Positions 16,821 through 25,621 of a DNA stretch of 64,000 bases are shown piece by piece. Made by a program: the position numbers and the translations under genes. A model generated the notes under the pieces. That model made no database searches. It was given only the letters and a program-made list of their open reading frames with translations, and was not told the DNA's origin. The DNA comes from Shinella zoogloeoides. GTDB lineage: Bacteria; Pseudomonadota; Alphaproteobacteria; Rhizobiales; Rhizobiaceae. Location: NCBI RefSeq assembly GCF_030733845.1, contig NZ_CP132311.1, positions 995,501 through 1,059,500 of the forward strand, in the 5' to 3' direction. The number at the start of each line of letters is the position of its first letter. Position 1 is the first letter of the stretch.

Positions 16821-19049
16821 ATGATGCGTCAATATGAACTCGTCGAGCGGGTTCAGAAATACAAGCCCGATGTCAACGAGGCCTTGCTGAACAAGGCCTA
16901 TGTCTATGCGATGCAGAAGCATGGGCAGCAGAAGCGGGCGAGCGGCGATCCCTATATCTCGCATCCCCTCGAAGTCGCCGCGATCCTCACGGACATGCGG
17001 CTCGACGAATCCACCGTCGCGGTGGCGCTGCTGCACGACACGATCGAGGATACCAGCGCGACGCGCGCGGAAATCGACGAGTTGTTCGGCGAGGATATCG
17101 GCGCGCTCGTCGAGGGCCTCACGAAGATCAAGAAGCTCGACCTCGTCTCCAAGAAGGCCAAGCAGGCGGAAAACCTGCGCAAGCTGCTGCTCGCCATTTC
17201 CGACGACGTGCGCGTGCTGCTCGTCAAGCTCGCCGACCGGCTGCACAACATGCGCACGCTGGACCACATGTCGCCCGAAAAGCGCGCCCGCATCTCCGAG
17301 GAGACGATGGACATCTATGCGCCGCTCGCCGGCCGCATGGGCATGCAGGACATGCGCGAGGAGCTGGAGGACCTTTCCTTCCGCTACATCAACCCGGAAG
17401 CCTACGAGACCGTCACGCGCAAGCTGGAGGAACTTTCCCGGCGCAACGAAGGCCTGATCCGCAAGATCGAGGACGAGCTGCGCGAGCTGCTGGTGACGAA
17501 CGGCCTTGCCGAGGCGCTGGTCAAGGGCCGGCAGAAGAAGCCCTATTCGGTCTTCCGCAAGATGCAGTCGAAGTCGCTCTCCTTCGAGCAGCTGTCCGAC
17601 GTCTACGCCTTCCGCATCCTCGTCGACGACGTTCCCGGCTGCTATGCGGCGCTCGGCATCGTGCACACGCGCTGGCGCGTCGTGCCGGGGCGTTTCAAGG
17701 ACTATATCTCGACGCCCAAGCAGAACGACTACCAGTCGATCCACACGACCATCGTCGGCCCCTCGCGCCAGCGCATCGAGCTGCAGATCCGCACCAAGCG
17801 CATGCACGAGATCGCCGAATACGGCATCGCGGCGCATTCGCTCTACAAGGACAAGGAAGCGGTGAACGGCGACGTCGCCCCGTCGCCGCGCTCCAACGCC
17901 TATGCGATGCTGCGCCGGACGATCGAGGCGCTGGCGGAAGGCGACAATCCGGAAGAATTCCTGGAGCACACCAAGCTCGAGCTCTTCCAGGACCAGGTCT
18001 TCACCTTCACCCCGAAGGGCCAGCTCATCACGTTGCCGCGCGGCGCGACGCCGATCGATTTCGCCTATGCGGTGCACACAAATGTCGGCGACACCTGCGT
18101 CGGCGCCAAGATCAACGGCCGCATCATGCCGCTCGTCACCCGCCTCAACAATGGCGACGAGGTGGAGATCATCCGCTCCGGCATCCAGGTGCCGCCGCCG
18201 GCCTGGGAAGAGATCGTCGTCACCGGCAAGGCGCGCGCCGCCATTCGCCGCGCCACCCGCGCGGCCGTGCGCAAGCAATATTCCGGCCTCGGCTACCGCA
18301 TCCTCGAGCGCACCTTCGACCGCGCCGGCAAGGTCTTCTCGCGGGACGGGCTGAAGCCGGTCCTGCACCGTCTCGGCCAGAAGGAGGTGGAGGACGCCAT
18401 CGCCTCGGTCGGGCGCGGCGAACTCTCCTCGCTCGACGTGCTGCGCGCCGTTTTCCCGGATTATCAGGACGAGCGCGTCACGGTGAAGCCTAGCTCCGAC
18501 GACGGCTGGTTCAACATGCGCAGCGTCGCCGGCATGGTGTTCAAGCTGCCCGGCAAGACCAAGGCTGAGCTGGAGCGCGGCGAAGGGGAGGCCGGTCCCG
18601 AGGCATTGCCGATCCGCGGTCTTTCCGGCAATGCCGAGGTGCATTTCTCCGCCGGCGGCGCCGTTCCCGGCGATCGCATCATCGGCATCATGGAGAAGGA
18701 CAAGGGCATCACCATTTACCCGATCCAGTCGCCGGCCCTGCAGAAGTTCGATGATGAGCCGGAACGCTGGATCGACGTGCGCTGGGATCTCGACGAGGCC
18801 AACAACACCCGCTTCATGGCGCGCATCATGATCAACGCGCTGAACGAGCCGGGCACGCTCGCCGAGGTCACCCAGACGATCGCCACCAGCGACGTCAATA
18901 TCCGCTCCATGTCGATGACGCGCGTCGCCGCCGACTTCACCGAGGTCCATATCGACCTGGAAGTCTGGGACCTCCGGCAGCTCAACCAACTCATGGGCCA
19001 GTTGAAGGAGCTGCAATGCGTCTCGACGATCAACCGCGTCTTCGTATGA
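16821..19049 (+). CDS. rsh: Bifunctional (p)ppGpp synthetase/hydrolase (RelA/SpoT homologue)
   Basis: Makes and degrades (p)ppGpp during starvation. The 742-residue protein contains an HD hydrolase domain with intact metal residues (His48 in HPLEVAA, His72-Asp73 in LLHDTIED) and a RelA synthetase domain (about 230-360) with KQNDYQSIHTT at 300. A TGS domain (about 393-450, VFTFTPKGQLITLPRGAT) and a C-terminal ACT domain (about 669-742) complete it. All active-site segments appear intact, so it should be bifunctional, the norm for the single Rsh of rhizobia. ATG ATG at 16821 follows a purine-rich GGGGAGGAG. Confidence 0.96.
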   Translation: MMRQYELVERVQKYKPDVNEALLNKAYVYAMQKHGQQKRASGDPYISHPLEVAAILTDMRLDESTVAVALLHDTIEDTSATRAEIDELFGEDIGALVEGLTKIKKLDLVSKKAKQAENLRKLLLAISDDVRVLLVKLADRLHNMRTLDHMSPEKRARISEETMDIYAPLAGRMGMQDMREELEDLSFRYINPEAYETVTRKLEELSRRNEGLIRKIEDELRELLVTNGLAEALVKGRQKKPYSVFRKMQSKSLSFEQLSDVYAFRILVDDVPGCYAALGIVHTRWRVVPGRFKDYISTPKQNDYQSIHTTIVGPSRQRIELQIRTKRMHEIAEYGIAAHSLYKDKEAVNGDVAPSPRSNAYAMLRRTIEALAEGDNPEEFLEHTKLELFQDQVFTFTPKGQLITLPRGATPIDFAYAVHTNVGDTCVGAKINGRIMPLVTRLNNGDEVEIIRSGIQVPPPAWEEIVVTGKARAAIRRATRAAVRKQYSGLGYRILERTFDRAGKVFSRDGLKPVLHRLGQKEVEDAIASVGRGELSSLDVLRAVFPDYQDERVTVKPSSDDGWFNMRSVAGMVFKLPGKTKAELERGEGEAGPEALPIRGLSGNAEVHFSAGGAVPGDRIIGIMEKDKGITIYPIQSPALQKFDDEPERWIDVRWDLDEANNTRFMARIMINALNEPGTLAEVTQTIATSDVNIRSMSMTRVAADFTEVHIDLEVWDLRQLNQLMGQLKELQCVSTINRVFV

Positions 19050-19219
19050 CGGTTTCCATGCAAATTTGTGGCAGCCTGCCTTGAATAGGGCAGGTTTGCC
19101 CAAGTTTTGACCAGTCGTTATGCGTGTCTCGCATGGCTGTATTGGGATAGTGTCGCTGGTGTCTGCGGGGCGACAGACCTATCTTCTGCATCGGGAGGTC
19201 AACCGAATGAGGTTTGCCA

Positions 19220-19372
19220 ATGCTGAAGCAGTTCAAGAATTTCACCCGCGCCCTGCGCATTCCGTCCGCTGAAGACCGCGAAACCGCCTACCTGAACGGC
19301 GCTATCGACCGGATCGACCTGGAATACCGCCAGCGTCAGATCGACCGCGGCCTCTTCCGCAAGTCCTACTGA
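19220..19372 (+). CDS. Small DUF3563-family protein
   Basis: A 50-residue protein (MLKQFKNFTRALRIPSAEDR ... LFRKSY) matching the DUF3563 pattern: an N-terminal amphipathic segment, then an acidic-basic helix ending RGLFR. The family is short and widespread in Rhizobiales, with unknown function. The ribosome site is GAGGT (19209-19213) seven bases upstream. A better GGGAGGT (19193-19199) instead serves an overlapping 21-codon frame at 19207-19272 in another phase. The gene sits between rsh and DUF2062. Confidence 0.8.
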   Translation: MLKQFKNFTRALRIPSAEDRETAYLNGAIDRIDLEYRQRQIDRGLFRKSY

Positions 19373-19474
19373 GACCAGCGGCTTTGTGTGGCGCACATGG
19401 TTGCGCCACGGCGACCGCCCGGCGCCATGACGGCGCCATTGAAATGCCACTAACGGATCGGCTATGTCTGGGCG

Positions 19475-20056
19475 ATGTTGTTCAGGCGCCGAAAAAAACC
19501 TTCCTGGCCGGACCGATTGCGCGAATTCTTCTGGCCGCGCAAAGGGTTGACGCGCCCGGCGCGGTATCTCGCCAAGCGAATCCTGCGCCTTTCCGCCTCG
19601 CCCCACGCGGTAGCCGCGGGCGTCGCGGCCGGCGCCTTCTCCGCTTTCACGCCGCTCCTCGGTTTTCATGTCATCCTGGCGCTGGCGCTGGCCTACCTGA
19701 TGGCGGGCAACCTGCTTGCCGCCGCGCTCGCCACGACCATCGCCAATCCGCTGACCATTCCGCTGATCGCCCTCGCGACCTTCCGGCTGGGCGAGGCGAT
19801 GCTCGGCATCCAATCCGCCGAGGCGATTTCCGCATCCGAGCTCTTCCATAGGCTGGAGCATCTCGAACTGTCGGAACTCTGGCAGCCGGTGCTGAAGCCG
19901 ATGCTGGTCGGCGCCGGCATTCTCGGCACCTCGGCCGCCATCCTTGCCTATTGCGCGACGCGCTTTGCCGTGCGCTCGTTCAAGGCGCGGCGCCACGCCC
20001 GCCTTGCATCCGCCGCGCATATCCCCGTCCTTTCCCGTGGAGACCATACCCTATGA
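19475..20056 (+). CDS. DUF2062 membrane protein
   Basis: A 193-residue protein with a basic, Trp/Phe-rich N-terminus and two hydrophobic stretches (about 45-90 and 145-170). The DUF2062 core around [25 protein letters not shown] is characteristic. The molecular role is unknown; members are small inner-membrane proteins. Its TGA overlaps the acpS start (ATGA at 20053), so the two are translationally coupled and head the acpS-lepB-rnc-era group. Confidence 0.85.
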   Translation: MLFRRRKKPSWPDRLREFFWPRKGLTRPARYLAKRILRLSASPHAVAAGVAAGAFSAFTPLLGFHVILALALAYLMAGNLLAAALATTIANPLTIPLIALATFRLGEAMLGIQSAEAISASELFHRLEHLELSELWQPVLKPMLVGAGILGTSAAILAYCATRFAVRSFKARRHARLASAAHIPVLSRGDHTL

Positions 20057-20463
20057 TCATCGGCATCGGCAGCGACCTCATCGACATCCGCCGGGTGGAG
20101 AAGTCGCTGGAGCGGTTCGGCGAGCGTTTCACGGAACGCTGCTTCACCGAGATCGAGCGGGCGAAGTCGGACGGGCGCAAGAACCGCGCGGCCTCCTATG
20201 CCAAGCGGTTCGCCGCCAAGGAGGCCTGTTCCAAGGCGCTCGGCACGGGGCTGGCGCAGGGCGTGTTCTGGAAGGACATGGGCGTCGTCAACCTGCCGGG
20301 CGGCAAGCCGACGATGAAGCTCACCGGCGGCGCGCACGAACGGCTTAAGCAGCTTCTGCCGGAAGGCCACGAGGCGCGCATCCACATCACCATCACGGAT
20401 GACTTTCCGCTGGCCCAGGCTTTCGTGATCATCGAGGCGCTGCCGTCCGGAACGCCCGGATAA
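20053..20463 (+). CDS. acpS: Holo-[acyl-carrier-protein] synthase
   Basis: Transfers 4'-phosphopantetheine from CoA to acyl carrier protein. 136 residues, of family length. The start [16 protein letters not shown] has the Mg-binding Asp and the conserved E in the segment [17 protein letters not shown], the family signature. The ATG at 20053 overlaps the preceding stop; a longer frame from 19951 is excluded because it lies within DUF2062. Confidence 0.97.
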   Translation: MIIGIGSDLIDIRRVEKSLERFGERFTERCFTEIERAKSDGRKNRAASYAKRFAAKEACSKALGTGLAQGVFWKDMGVVNLPGGKPTMKLTGGAHERLKQLLPEGHEARIHITITDDFPLAQAFVIIEALPSGTPG

Positions 20464-20530
20464 CAGGCATCCCGCGTCTTTTTGACCGACACGATTTCCA
20501 ACAGACAACCTTTCCTCTATAGAGGGCCCC

Positions 20531-21301
20531 ATGTTTGCAAATAAGGAAAAGTCCGGCGTGGCAGAGAAGACTGAGAAGGCCCAGAGCGGCCTGTGGGAAA
20601 ACGTCAAGGTCATCATCCAGGCGCTCCTGCTCGCCGTGGTCATCCGCACCGTGTTTTTCCAGCCCTTCACCATCCCGTCCGGCTCGATGATGCCGACGCT
20701 GCTCGTCGGCGACTATCTGTTCGTCAACAAGTTCTCCTACGGCTATTCGAAATATTCGCTGCCGTTCTCGCCGAACCTGTTCTCCGGCCGCATCTTCGCG
20801 AGCGAACCGGAGCGCGGCGACATCGTCGTTTTCCGCTTCCCGCCGAACCCCGACATCGACTACATCAAGCGTCTCGTCGGCCTGCCGGGCGACCGGATAC
20901 AGGTGCGCGACAGCGAACTCTACGTCAACGGCGTGCCCGTCAAGCGCGAGCATAACGGCTTCTTCCGTGCCGACGACCAGTACGATACCGGCGAGGACGT
21001 GCCGATCTTCCGCGAGACCATGGACAATGGCGTAGCCTACGACACGCTGGACACCCGTCCGGGCACCGTCGGCGACAACACGCGCGAATTCATCGTGCCG
21101 GAAGGCCACTATTTCATGATGGGCGACAACCGCGACAACTCGGCCGACAGCCGCTTCGACGTCGGTTTCGTTCCGGCGGAAAACCTGATTGGTCGCGCCA
21201 GCCTGATCTTCTTCTCGCTCGGCAACGACACCTCGTTCAGCGAGATCTGGAAATGGCCGACCAACCTGCGCTGGGACCGCCTGTTCAAGGTCGTTGAATG
21301 A
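20531..21301 (+). CDS. lepB: Signal peptidase I
   Basis: Membrane serine protease that removes Sec and Tat signal peptides. 256 residues: a hydrophobic anchor (about residues 30-48), the catalytic Ser in IPSGSMMPTL (about residue 55), the general-base Lys in DYIKRLVGLPGD (about residue 115), and the GDNRDNSADSR box near the C-terminus. The ATG at 20531 is assigned, but a GTG at 20558 with AAGGA upstream gives an N-terminus closer to other rhizobial LepB proteins. A perfect CCTCTATAGAGG palindrome (20514-20525) covers the ribosome-binding area of the ATG. The stop overlaps the rnc start (ATGA). Confidence 0.95.
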   Translation: MFANKEKSGVAEKTEKAQSGLWENVKVIIQALLLAVVIRTVFFQPFTIPSGSMMPTLLVGDYLFVNKFSYGYSKYSLPFSPNLFSGRIFASEPERGDIVVFRFPPNPDIDYIKRLVGLPGDRIQVRDSELYVNGVPVKREHNGFFRADDQYDTGEDVPIFRETMDNGVAYDTLDTRPGTVGDNTREFIVPEGHYFMMGDNRDNSADSRFDVGFVPAENLIGRASLIFFSLGNDTSFSEIWKWPTNLRWDRLFKVVE

Positions 21302-22011
21302 AGGGCGCCATTCCGCTGAACGACGCGAACCGGAAAGCCCTTGAAGACCTGATCGGTTACGCCTTTTCCGACAAGGACCGCCTCGACCGGGCCATCACGC
21401 ATGCCAGTGCCCGCCCCGGCAAGGGCAGCAACTACGAGCGTCTGGAATTCCTCGGCGACCGCGTGCTGGGGCTTTGCGTCGCCGAGATGCTGTTCCGCAC
21501 TTTTCGCGAGGCGAAGGAGGGCGAGCTTTCCGTTCGCCTGAACCAGCTCGTGAGCGCGGAAAGCTGTGCGGCGGTCTCTGATGATCTCGAGCTGCACCGC
21601 TTCATCCGCACCGGCGCCGACGTGAAGAAGCTCACCGGAAAAGCCATGCTGAATGTGCGCGCCGATGTGGTAGAGTCGCTGATCGCCGCGATCTACCTCG
21701 ACGGCGGGCTTGAGGCGGCGCGGGACTTTATCCTGCGCAACTGGCAGGACAGGGCGGCCCGCGCGGAAGGCGCGCGGCGCGACGCCAAGACCGAATTGCA
21801 GGAATGGGCGCATGCCAGGTTCGGCGTGACGCCCAACTACCGCGTGGACGAACGTTCGGGACCGGATCACGACCCGCGCTTCACCGTGACGGTGGAGATA
21901 AAGGGCGTGAAGCCGGAAACCGGCATCGACCGCTCGAAACGGGCGGCCGAACAGGCGGCCGCGACAAAAATTCTGGAACGCGAAGGCGTCTGGCCCAAGG
22001 GCAGCGCCTGA
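21298..22011 (+). CDS. rnc: Ribonuclease III
   Basis: Double-strand-specific endoribonuclease for rRNA processing and mRNA turnover. 237 residues with the signature NYERLEFLGDRVLGL (catalytic Glu and Asp), the second acidic site in ADVVESLIAAIYLDGG, and a C-terminal double-stranded RNA-binding domain from about residue 160 (DAKTELQEWAH to the end). Its ATG overlaps the lepB stop. Confidence 0.97.
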   Translation: MKGAIPLNDANRKALEDLIGYAFSDKDRLDRAITHASARPGKGSNYERLEFLGDRVLGLCVAEMLFRTFREAKEGELSVRLNQLVSAESCAAVSDDLELHRFIRTGADVKKLTGKAMLNVRADVVESLIAAIYLDGGLEAARDFILRNWQDRAARAEGARRDAKTELQEWAHARFGVTPNYRVDERSGPDHDPRFTVTVEIKGVKPETGIDRSKRAAEQAAATKILEREGVWPKGSA

Positions 22012-22012
22012 A

Positions 22013-22057
22013 GCAATTCCAGCACAAGCGCGCAAGCGATTTTGCGTTTGGAATTGC
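22013..22057. repeat. Short dispersed palindromic element, GCAATTCC family
   Basis: Ends GCAATTCC and GGAATTGC are exact complements, 29 bases apart, with an inner hairpin (CGCAA/TTGCG). It begins one base after the rnc stop. A second copy lies at 31502-31545. Elements of this type recur between genes in rhizobial genomes. Confidence 0.7.
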
Positions 22058-22110
22058 GTAAACAAAAGGACGAGGCATTTCGTGGAAATGCTTCAGGATT
22101 GACGGACAAG

Positions 22111-23055
22111 ATGACCGAAGAACAGAACAACCCCGCCGGGAACGGCACGAACGGCGAGGGCCCGACCCATTCGGGCTTCGTGGCGCTCATCGGCGCGACC
22201 AATGCCGGCAAGTCGACGCTGGTCAACCGCCTCGTCGGCGCCAAGGTGTCGATCGTCAGCCACAAGGTGCAGACGACGCGCGCCATCGTGCGCGGCATCG
22301 CCATCCACAACAACGCCCAGATCGTCTTCATGGACACGCCCGGCATCTTCAAGCCGCGCCGCCGGCTCGACCGCGCCATGGTCACGACCGCCTGGGGCGG
22401 TGCCAAGGATGCCGACGTGATCATGTTCCTGATCGACAGCGAGCGCGGCCTTAAGGGCGACGCCGAGACGATCCTGGAGGGCCTGAAGGAGGTCCACCAG
22501 CCGAAGATCCTCGTCCTCAACAAGGTCGATCGGGTGAACCCGGAGGACCTGTTGAAGCTCGCCGCGGCCGCAAACGAGGTCGTCAAGTTCGAGCGCACCT
22601 TCATGATCTCGGCGCTGAACGGTTCGGGCTGCGAGGATGTGCTCGACTATCTCGCCGCGGCGCTGCCCGAGGGACCGTGGTATTATCCGGAAGACCAGAT
22701 TTCCGACCTGCCGATGCGCCAGCTCGCGGCGGAAATCACCCGCGAGAAGCTGTTCCTGCGCCTCCACCAGGAGCTTCCCTATTCCTCGCATGTCGAGACG
22801 GAGCGATGGGAGGAGCGCAAGGACGGCTCCGTGCGCATCGAGCAGGTGATCTATGTCGAGCGCGACAGCCAGAAGAAGATCGCGCTGGGCAAGAACGGCG
22901 ATGCGATCAAGGCCATCTCCATGGCCTCGCGCAAGGAGCTGTCGGAAATCCTCGAACAGCCCGTGCACCTCTTCCTCTTCGTGAAGGTGCGCGAGAACTG
23001 GGGCGACGACCCCGCCCGCTTCCGCGAAATGGGCCTGGATTTCCCGACGTCCTGA
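22111..23055 (+). CDS. era: GTPase Era, 16S rRNA maturation factor
   Basis: GTP-binding protein that binds the 3' end of 16S rRNA and helps 30S assembly. G1 (GATNAGKST), the switch-II motif DTPGIF and G4 NKVD are visible, followed by a C-terminal KH domain (about residues 200-300). 314 residues from the ATG at 22111. A TTG at 22099, three bases after CAGGA, would add LTDK and is a possible true start. It has a hydrophilic N-terminal extension of about 20 residues, typical for rhizobia. recO, which often follows era, is here 9.4 kb away. Confidence 0.95.
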   Translation: MTEEQNNPAGNGTNGEGPTHSGFVALIGATNAGKSTLVNRLVGAKVSIVSHKVQTTRAIVRGIAIHNNAQIVFMDTPGIFKPRRRLDRAMVTTAWGGAKDADVIMFLIDSERGLKGDAETILEGLKEVHQPKILVLNKVDRVNPEDLLKLAAAANEVVKFERTFMISALNGSGCEDVLDYLAAALPEGPWYYPEDQISDLPMRQLAAEITREKLFLRLHQELPYSSHVETERWEERKDGSVRIEQVIYVERDSQKKIALGKNGDAIKAISMASRKELSEILEQPVHLFLFVKVRENWGDDPARFREMGLDFPTS

Positions 23056-23086
23056 CGGAATGGGATTTCATTGGGGGACGCTCACT

Positions 23087-23235
23087 CCCCTCTGCCCTGC
23101 CGGGCATCTCCCCCTCAAGGGGGGAGATTGGATGGAGCAACGCTCTGCCCATTTCCAGCGCTATTGATTGAACGAGGCTCCTACCTCTTGCCGATCTCCC
23201 CCCTTGAGGGGGAGATGCCCGGCAGGGCAGAGGGG
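23087..23235. repeat. Perfect 42-bp inverted repeat, RIME-type intergenic element
   Basis: Left arm 23087-23128 (starting CCCCTCTGCCCTGCCGGGCA) and right arm 23194-23235 are exact reverse complements, separated by 65 bases. Each arm holds its own smaller palindromes (CTGCCCTGCCGGGCA; CTCCCCCTCAAGGGGGGAG). Sequence and form match the rhizobial intergenic mosaic elements (RIME). It lies between the convergent era and GGDEF/EAL genes and may also end transcription from both sides. Confidence 0.8.
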
Positions 23236-23257
23236 GGGTAGGCCGCGTCCACCAGCC

Positions 23258-25621
23258 TCAAGCCCGCGCCCGAAGCTCCAGCGTCTGCGTCATCTCGCGC
23301 GCTTTCTCCATCAGCCGCTGCATCGCCCAGATGCCAAGCTCCTCGATCGGCTGGGGCTTGCAGATGAGATAGCCCTGGTAGAGATCGCAGCCGGCGGCGG
23401 CGAGCAGGGCCATCTTCTCGGTCGTATCGACCCCCTCCGCGATAACGGACATGTCCTGCGCATGGCAGAGCGCGACGAGCGCGCGCAGCGTCGGCAAGGC
23501 GGCCGAGCGGGTCAGGCTTTCGACAAGCTCGCGGTCGAGCTTGATGGTCTCGGCCGGATACTCGATGATCTGCTGCACGGATGTGTAGCCCGCGCCGAAA
23601 TCGTCGATGGAGATGCGGAACCCGCGTGCGCGCAGGATCTCGATGTTGCGGCGCGATTGCTCGCCGAGCTTCACCGCGAAGGTTTCCGTCAGCTCGATCT
23701 CGATCATGCGCGCTTCCACGCCATGCCGGTCGGCACAGGCGCAGAAATGGTCGCTGATCGACTTGGTGTAGAGTTCGGCGGACGAGATGTTGATGCAGAG
23801 GACCGTTTCCGCGCCGAAGAGCTTGCGGATCTGGCCGTACTCCGCCATTGCCCGGTCGATCACCCACCAGTCGATCTTGCTGAACAGGCCCGTCGTCTCG
23901 GCGATGGGGATGAATTCGTCCGGCGTCACGCGGCCGAGCAGGGGGGAGTTCCAGCGCAGCAGCGCCTCGCAGCCCGTCACCTTGCCGTGGCCGTCGACGA
24001 TCGGCATGTAGACGAGGTGGAATTCGTCGTCCGGGTCGAGGATGCGCAATTCCTCCTCGATGCGGCGCTGGCGGTTGCGCTTTTCGTGCAGCGATCGCGA
24101 ATAGCGGGCCGAGCCGTTCTTGCCCTGGGATTTCGCTTGGTACATGGCGGCATCCGCATTGGCGATGAGTTCCGGCAGGTTGCGGGCATCTTCCGGATAG
24201 ACGGCGATGCCGATGCTGGCCGTCACCGGATAGGCCTTGTCCAGCACCTCGAAGCCCTCGGCGAAGAGGTCGAGGATCGCGTTGGAAATCTCGGTGATCG
24301 TGCCGCCGCCCGGCTGGCAGCGCAGCATGATGGCGAACTCGTCGCCGGAAAGGCGGGCGAACAGGCCATGCGGCAGCCCGCGCTCGGCAACGACGCGGTC
24401 GACGATGGCGGAGATGCGGTCGGCCAGCGTCTTCAACAGCTCGTCGCCGATCTTGTGGCCGTGCTTGTCATTGACGAACTTGAAGTTGTCGACGTCGATG
24501 AAGAGCAGGGTGCAGCCGATATCCTCGGCTTCCGCCTCCTCGATGATCTGCGTCGAGCGGATGTTGAAATATTCCCGGTTCGAGATGCCGGTCAGCGTGT
24601 CCGTCCAGGAGGCGTTCTGCACGAGGTCGAAGGACTGCATGGAGTGGTCGTGCAGCCGTTTGACGTTCGCCGAGAGGCGGCCGATCTCGCCGGCCTCGTT
24701 CATTTCCGGCAGCGCGCTGCGGCTGCCGGTCATCACGTCGGTGAGCTGACGGTCGAGGCTGGCGATAGGATTGGTGATGTAGCGGCGCACGAGCAGCAGC
24801 ACGAGGCCGATGGTGAACAGGCTGAGCGCGATCGCGCCGAGCGCCAGCAGCGTCTTTAGCGTGGCGAGCCGGTTGTTGAGGAAAGCGGGATCCGGTGTCA
24901 GGCGGGCGAAGAGGGAAGGGCCGAGCGTCGCGGTCGCCGAAAGCGCGCCCTTCGCCAGGAACTGGTGCTGGCCGATATCGACCGTCGCGCCGTATTCCTT
25001 TTCGAGCGCCCGCTTCATGTCGAGGAAGGCTTTTGGCCGGACAGCCGTCTGCACCAGGATCGCGCCGCCCTTGGCGCTTGCTACCGGGCGGTTGAAGGTG
25101 AGCGGATCGATGAACTCGGAATGCACGATCAACGGCTCGATACCGGCCTCGTCGAGATAGTTCCAGGAGGAGAGCCGGGGGCTCGCGATAACCTGGCGGG
25201 CATGCTCCATCTGCTGCGGGGTGATTTCTGCGAACGGGTCGTCGCTGTCCTCGAAATAGTAATCGACCGTCAGCGGCGGGCGGATGATCGCCACCGAGAT
25301 GAAGCGCTTGCGGTCGTCGGAGAGCGAGGTGATGCTCTGCTGCAGGCGCACGCCGAGCGCGGTGCTGCGGTAGGCCGCGTCGGGCTCGTTGATGAAGAGC
25401 CGGACCGCGCCGCCTTCGACCAGCGAATAGATGAAGCTGCGGTTCTGCGTGACCTCGTTCTGGAAGACGGCGGTCAGGAGGCCCATCTGCTGCCAGAGGC
25501 GCGCGCGCTCCAGCCCGAGGATCGAGGAGCTCTGGACGTAATAGATGAGGGAGGCGGCAAGCACGTAGCCTGCCAGCACGACCGGGAAGATGAGGGCGAG
25601 GGCGCGTTTACCGAGCGTCAC
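23258..25621 (-). CDS. Membrane GGDEF-EAL protein with periplasmic sensor domain and HAMP
   Basis: 787 residues: TM1 (about 7-28), a periplasmic domain (about 30-255), TM2 (about 256-279), HAMP (about 280-330), GGDEF (about 335-500) and EAL (about 515-775). The cyclase signature is SGDEF (425-429) and the I-site RxxD is absent. The EAL domain keeps all expected catalytic residues: EALLRW, NIS, ELTET, DDFGAG, IKLDREL, AEGVD and YQGY. So c-di-GMP hydrolysis is certain to be possible and synthesis plausible. The start is GTG at 25621, inside the last codons of the upstream binding-protein gene, indicating tight translational coupling. The pairing suggests that the binding protein presents a ligand to the periplasmic domain. 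Confidence 0.9.
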   Translation of the reverse strand: MTLGKRALALIFPVVLAGYVLAASLIYYVQSSSILGLERARLWQQMGLLTAVFQNEVTQNRSFIYSLVEGGAVRLFINEPDAAYRSTALGVRLQQSITSLSDDRKRFISVAIIRPPLTVDYYFEDSDDPFAEITPQQMEHARQVIASPRLSSWNYLDEAGIEPLIVHSEFIDPLTFNRPVASAKGGAILVQTAVRPKAFLDMKRALEKEYGATVDIGQHQFLAKGALSATATLGPSLFARLTPDPAFLNNRLATLKTLLALGAIALSLFTIGLVLLLVRRYITNPIASLDRQLTDVMTGSRSALPEMNEAGEIGRLSANVKRLHDHSMQSFDLVQNASWTDTLTGISNREYFNIRSTQIIEEAEAEDIGCTLLFIDVDNFKFVNDKHGHKIGDELLKTLADRISAIVDRVVAERGLPHGLFARLSGDEFAIMLRCQPGGGTITEISNAILDLFAEGFEVLDKAYPVTASIGIAVYPEDARNLPELIANADAAMYQAKSQGKNGSARYSRSLHEKRNRQRRIEEELRILDPDDEFHLVYMPIVDGHGKVTGCEALLRWNSPLLGRVTPDEFIPIAETTGLFSKIDWWVIDRAMAEYGQIRKLFGAETVLCINISSAELYTKSISDHFCACADRHGVEARMIEIELTETFAVKLGEQSRRNIEILRARGFRISIDDFGAGYTSVQQIIEYPAETIKLDRELVESLTRSAALPTLRALVALCHAQDMSVIAEGVDTTEKMALLAAAGCDLYQGYLICKPQPIEELGIWAMQRLMEKAREMTQTLELRARA

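Noticed and set aside
16716..19103. Long minus-strand frame opposite rsh
   Set aside because: Antisense shadow; rsh has all its domains on the plus strand.
20514..20525. Perfect 12-base palindrome CCTCTATAGAGG before lepB as an operator
   Set aside because: Short and easily arising by chance; noted under lepB only because it covers the ribosome-binding area.
23168..24859. Long plus-strand frame opposite the GGDEF-EAL gene
   Set aside because: Starts inside the inverted repeat and has no family resemblance; opposite-strand shadow.
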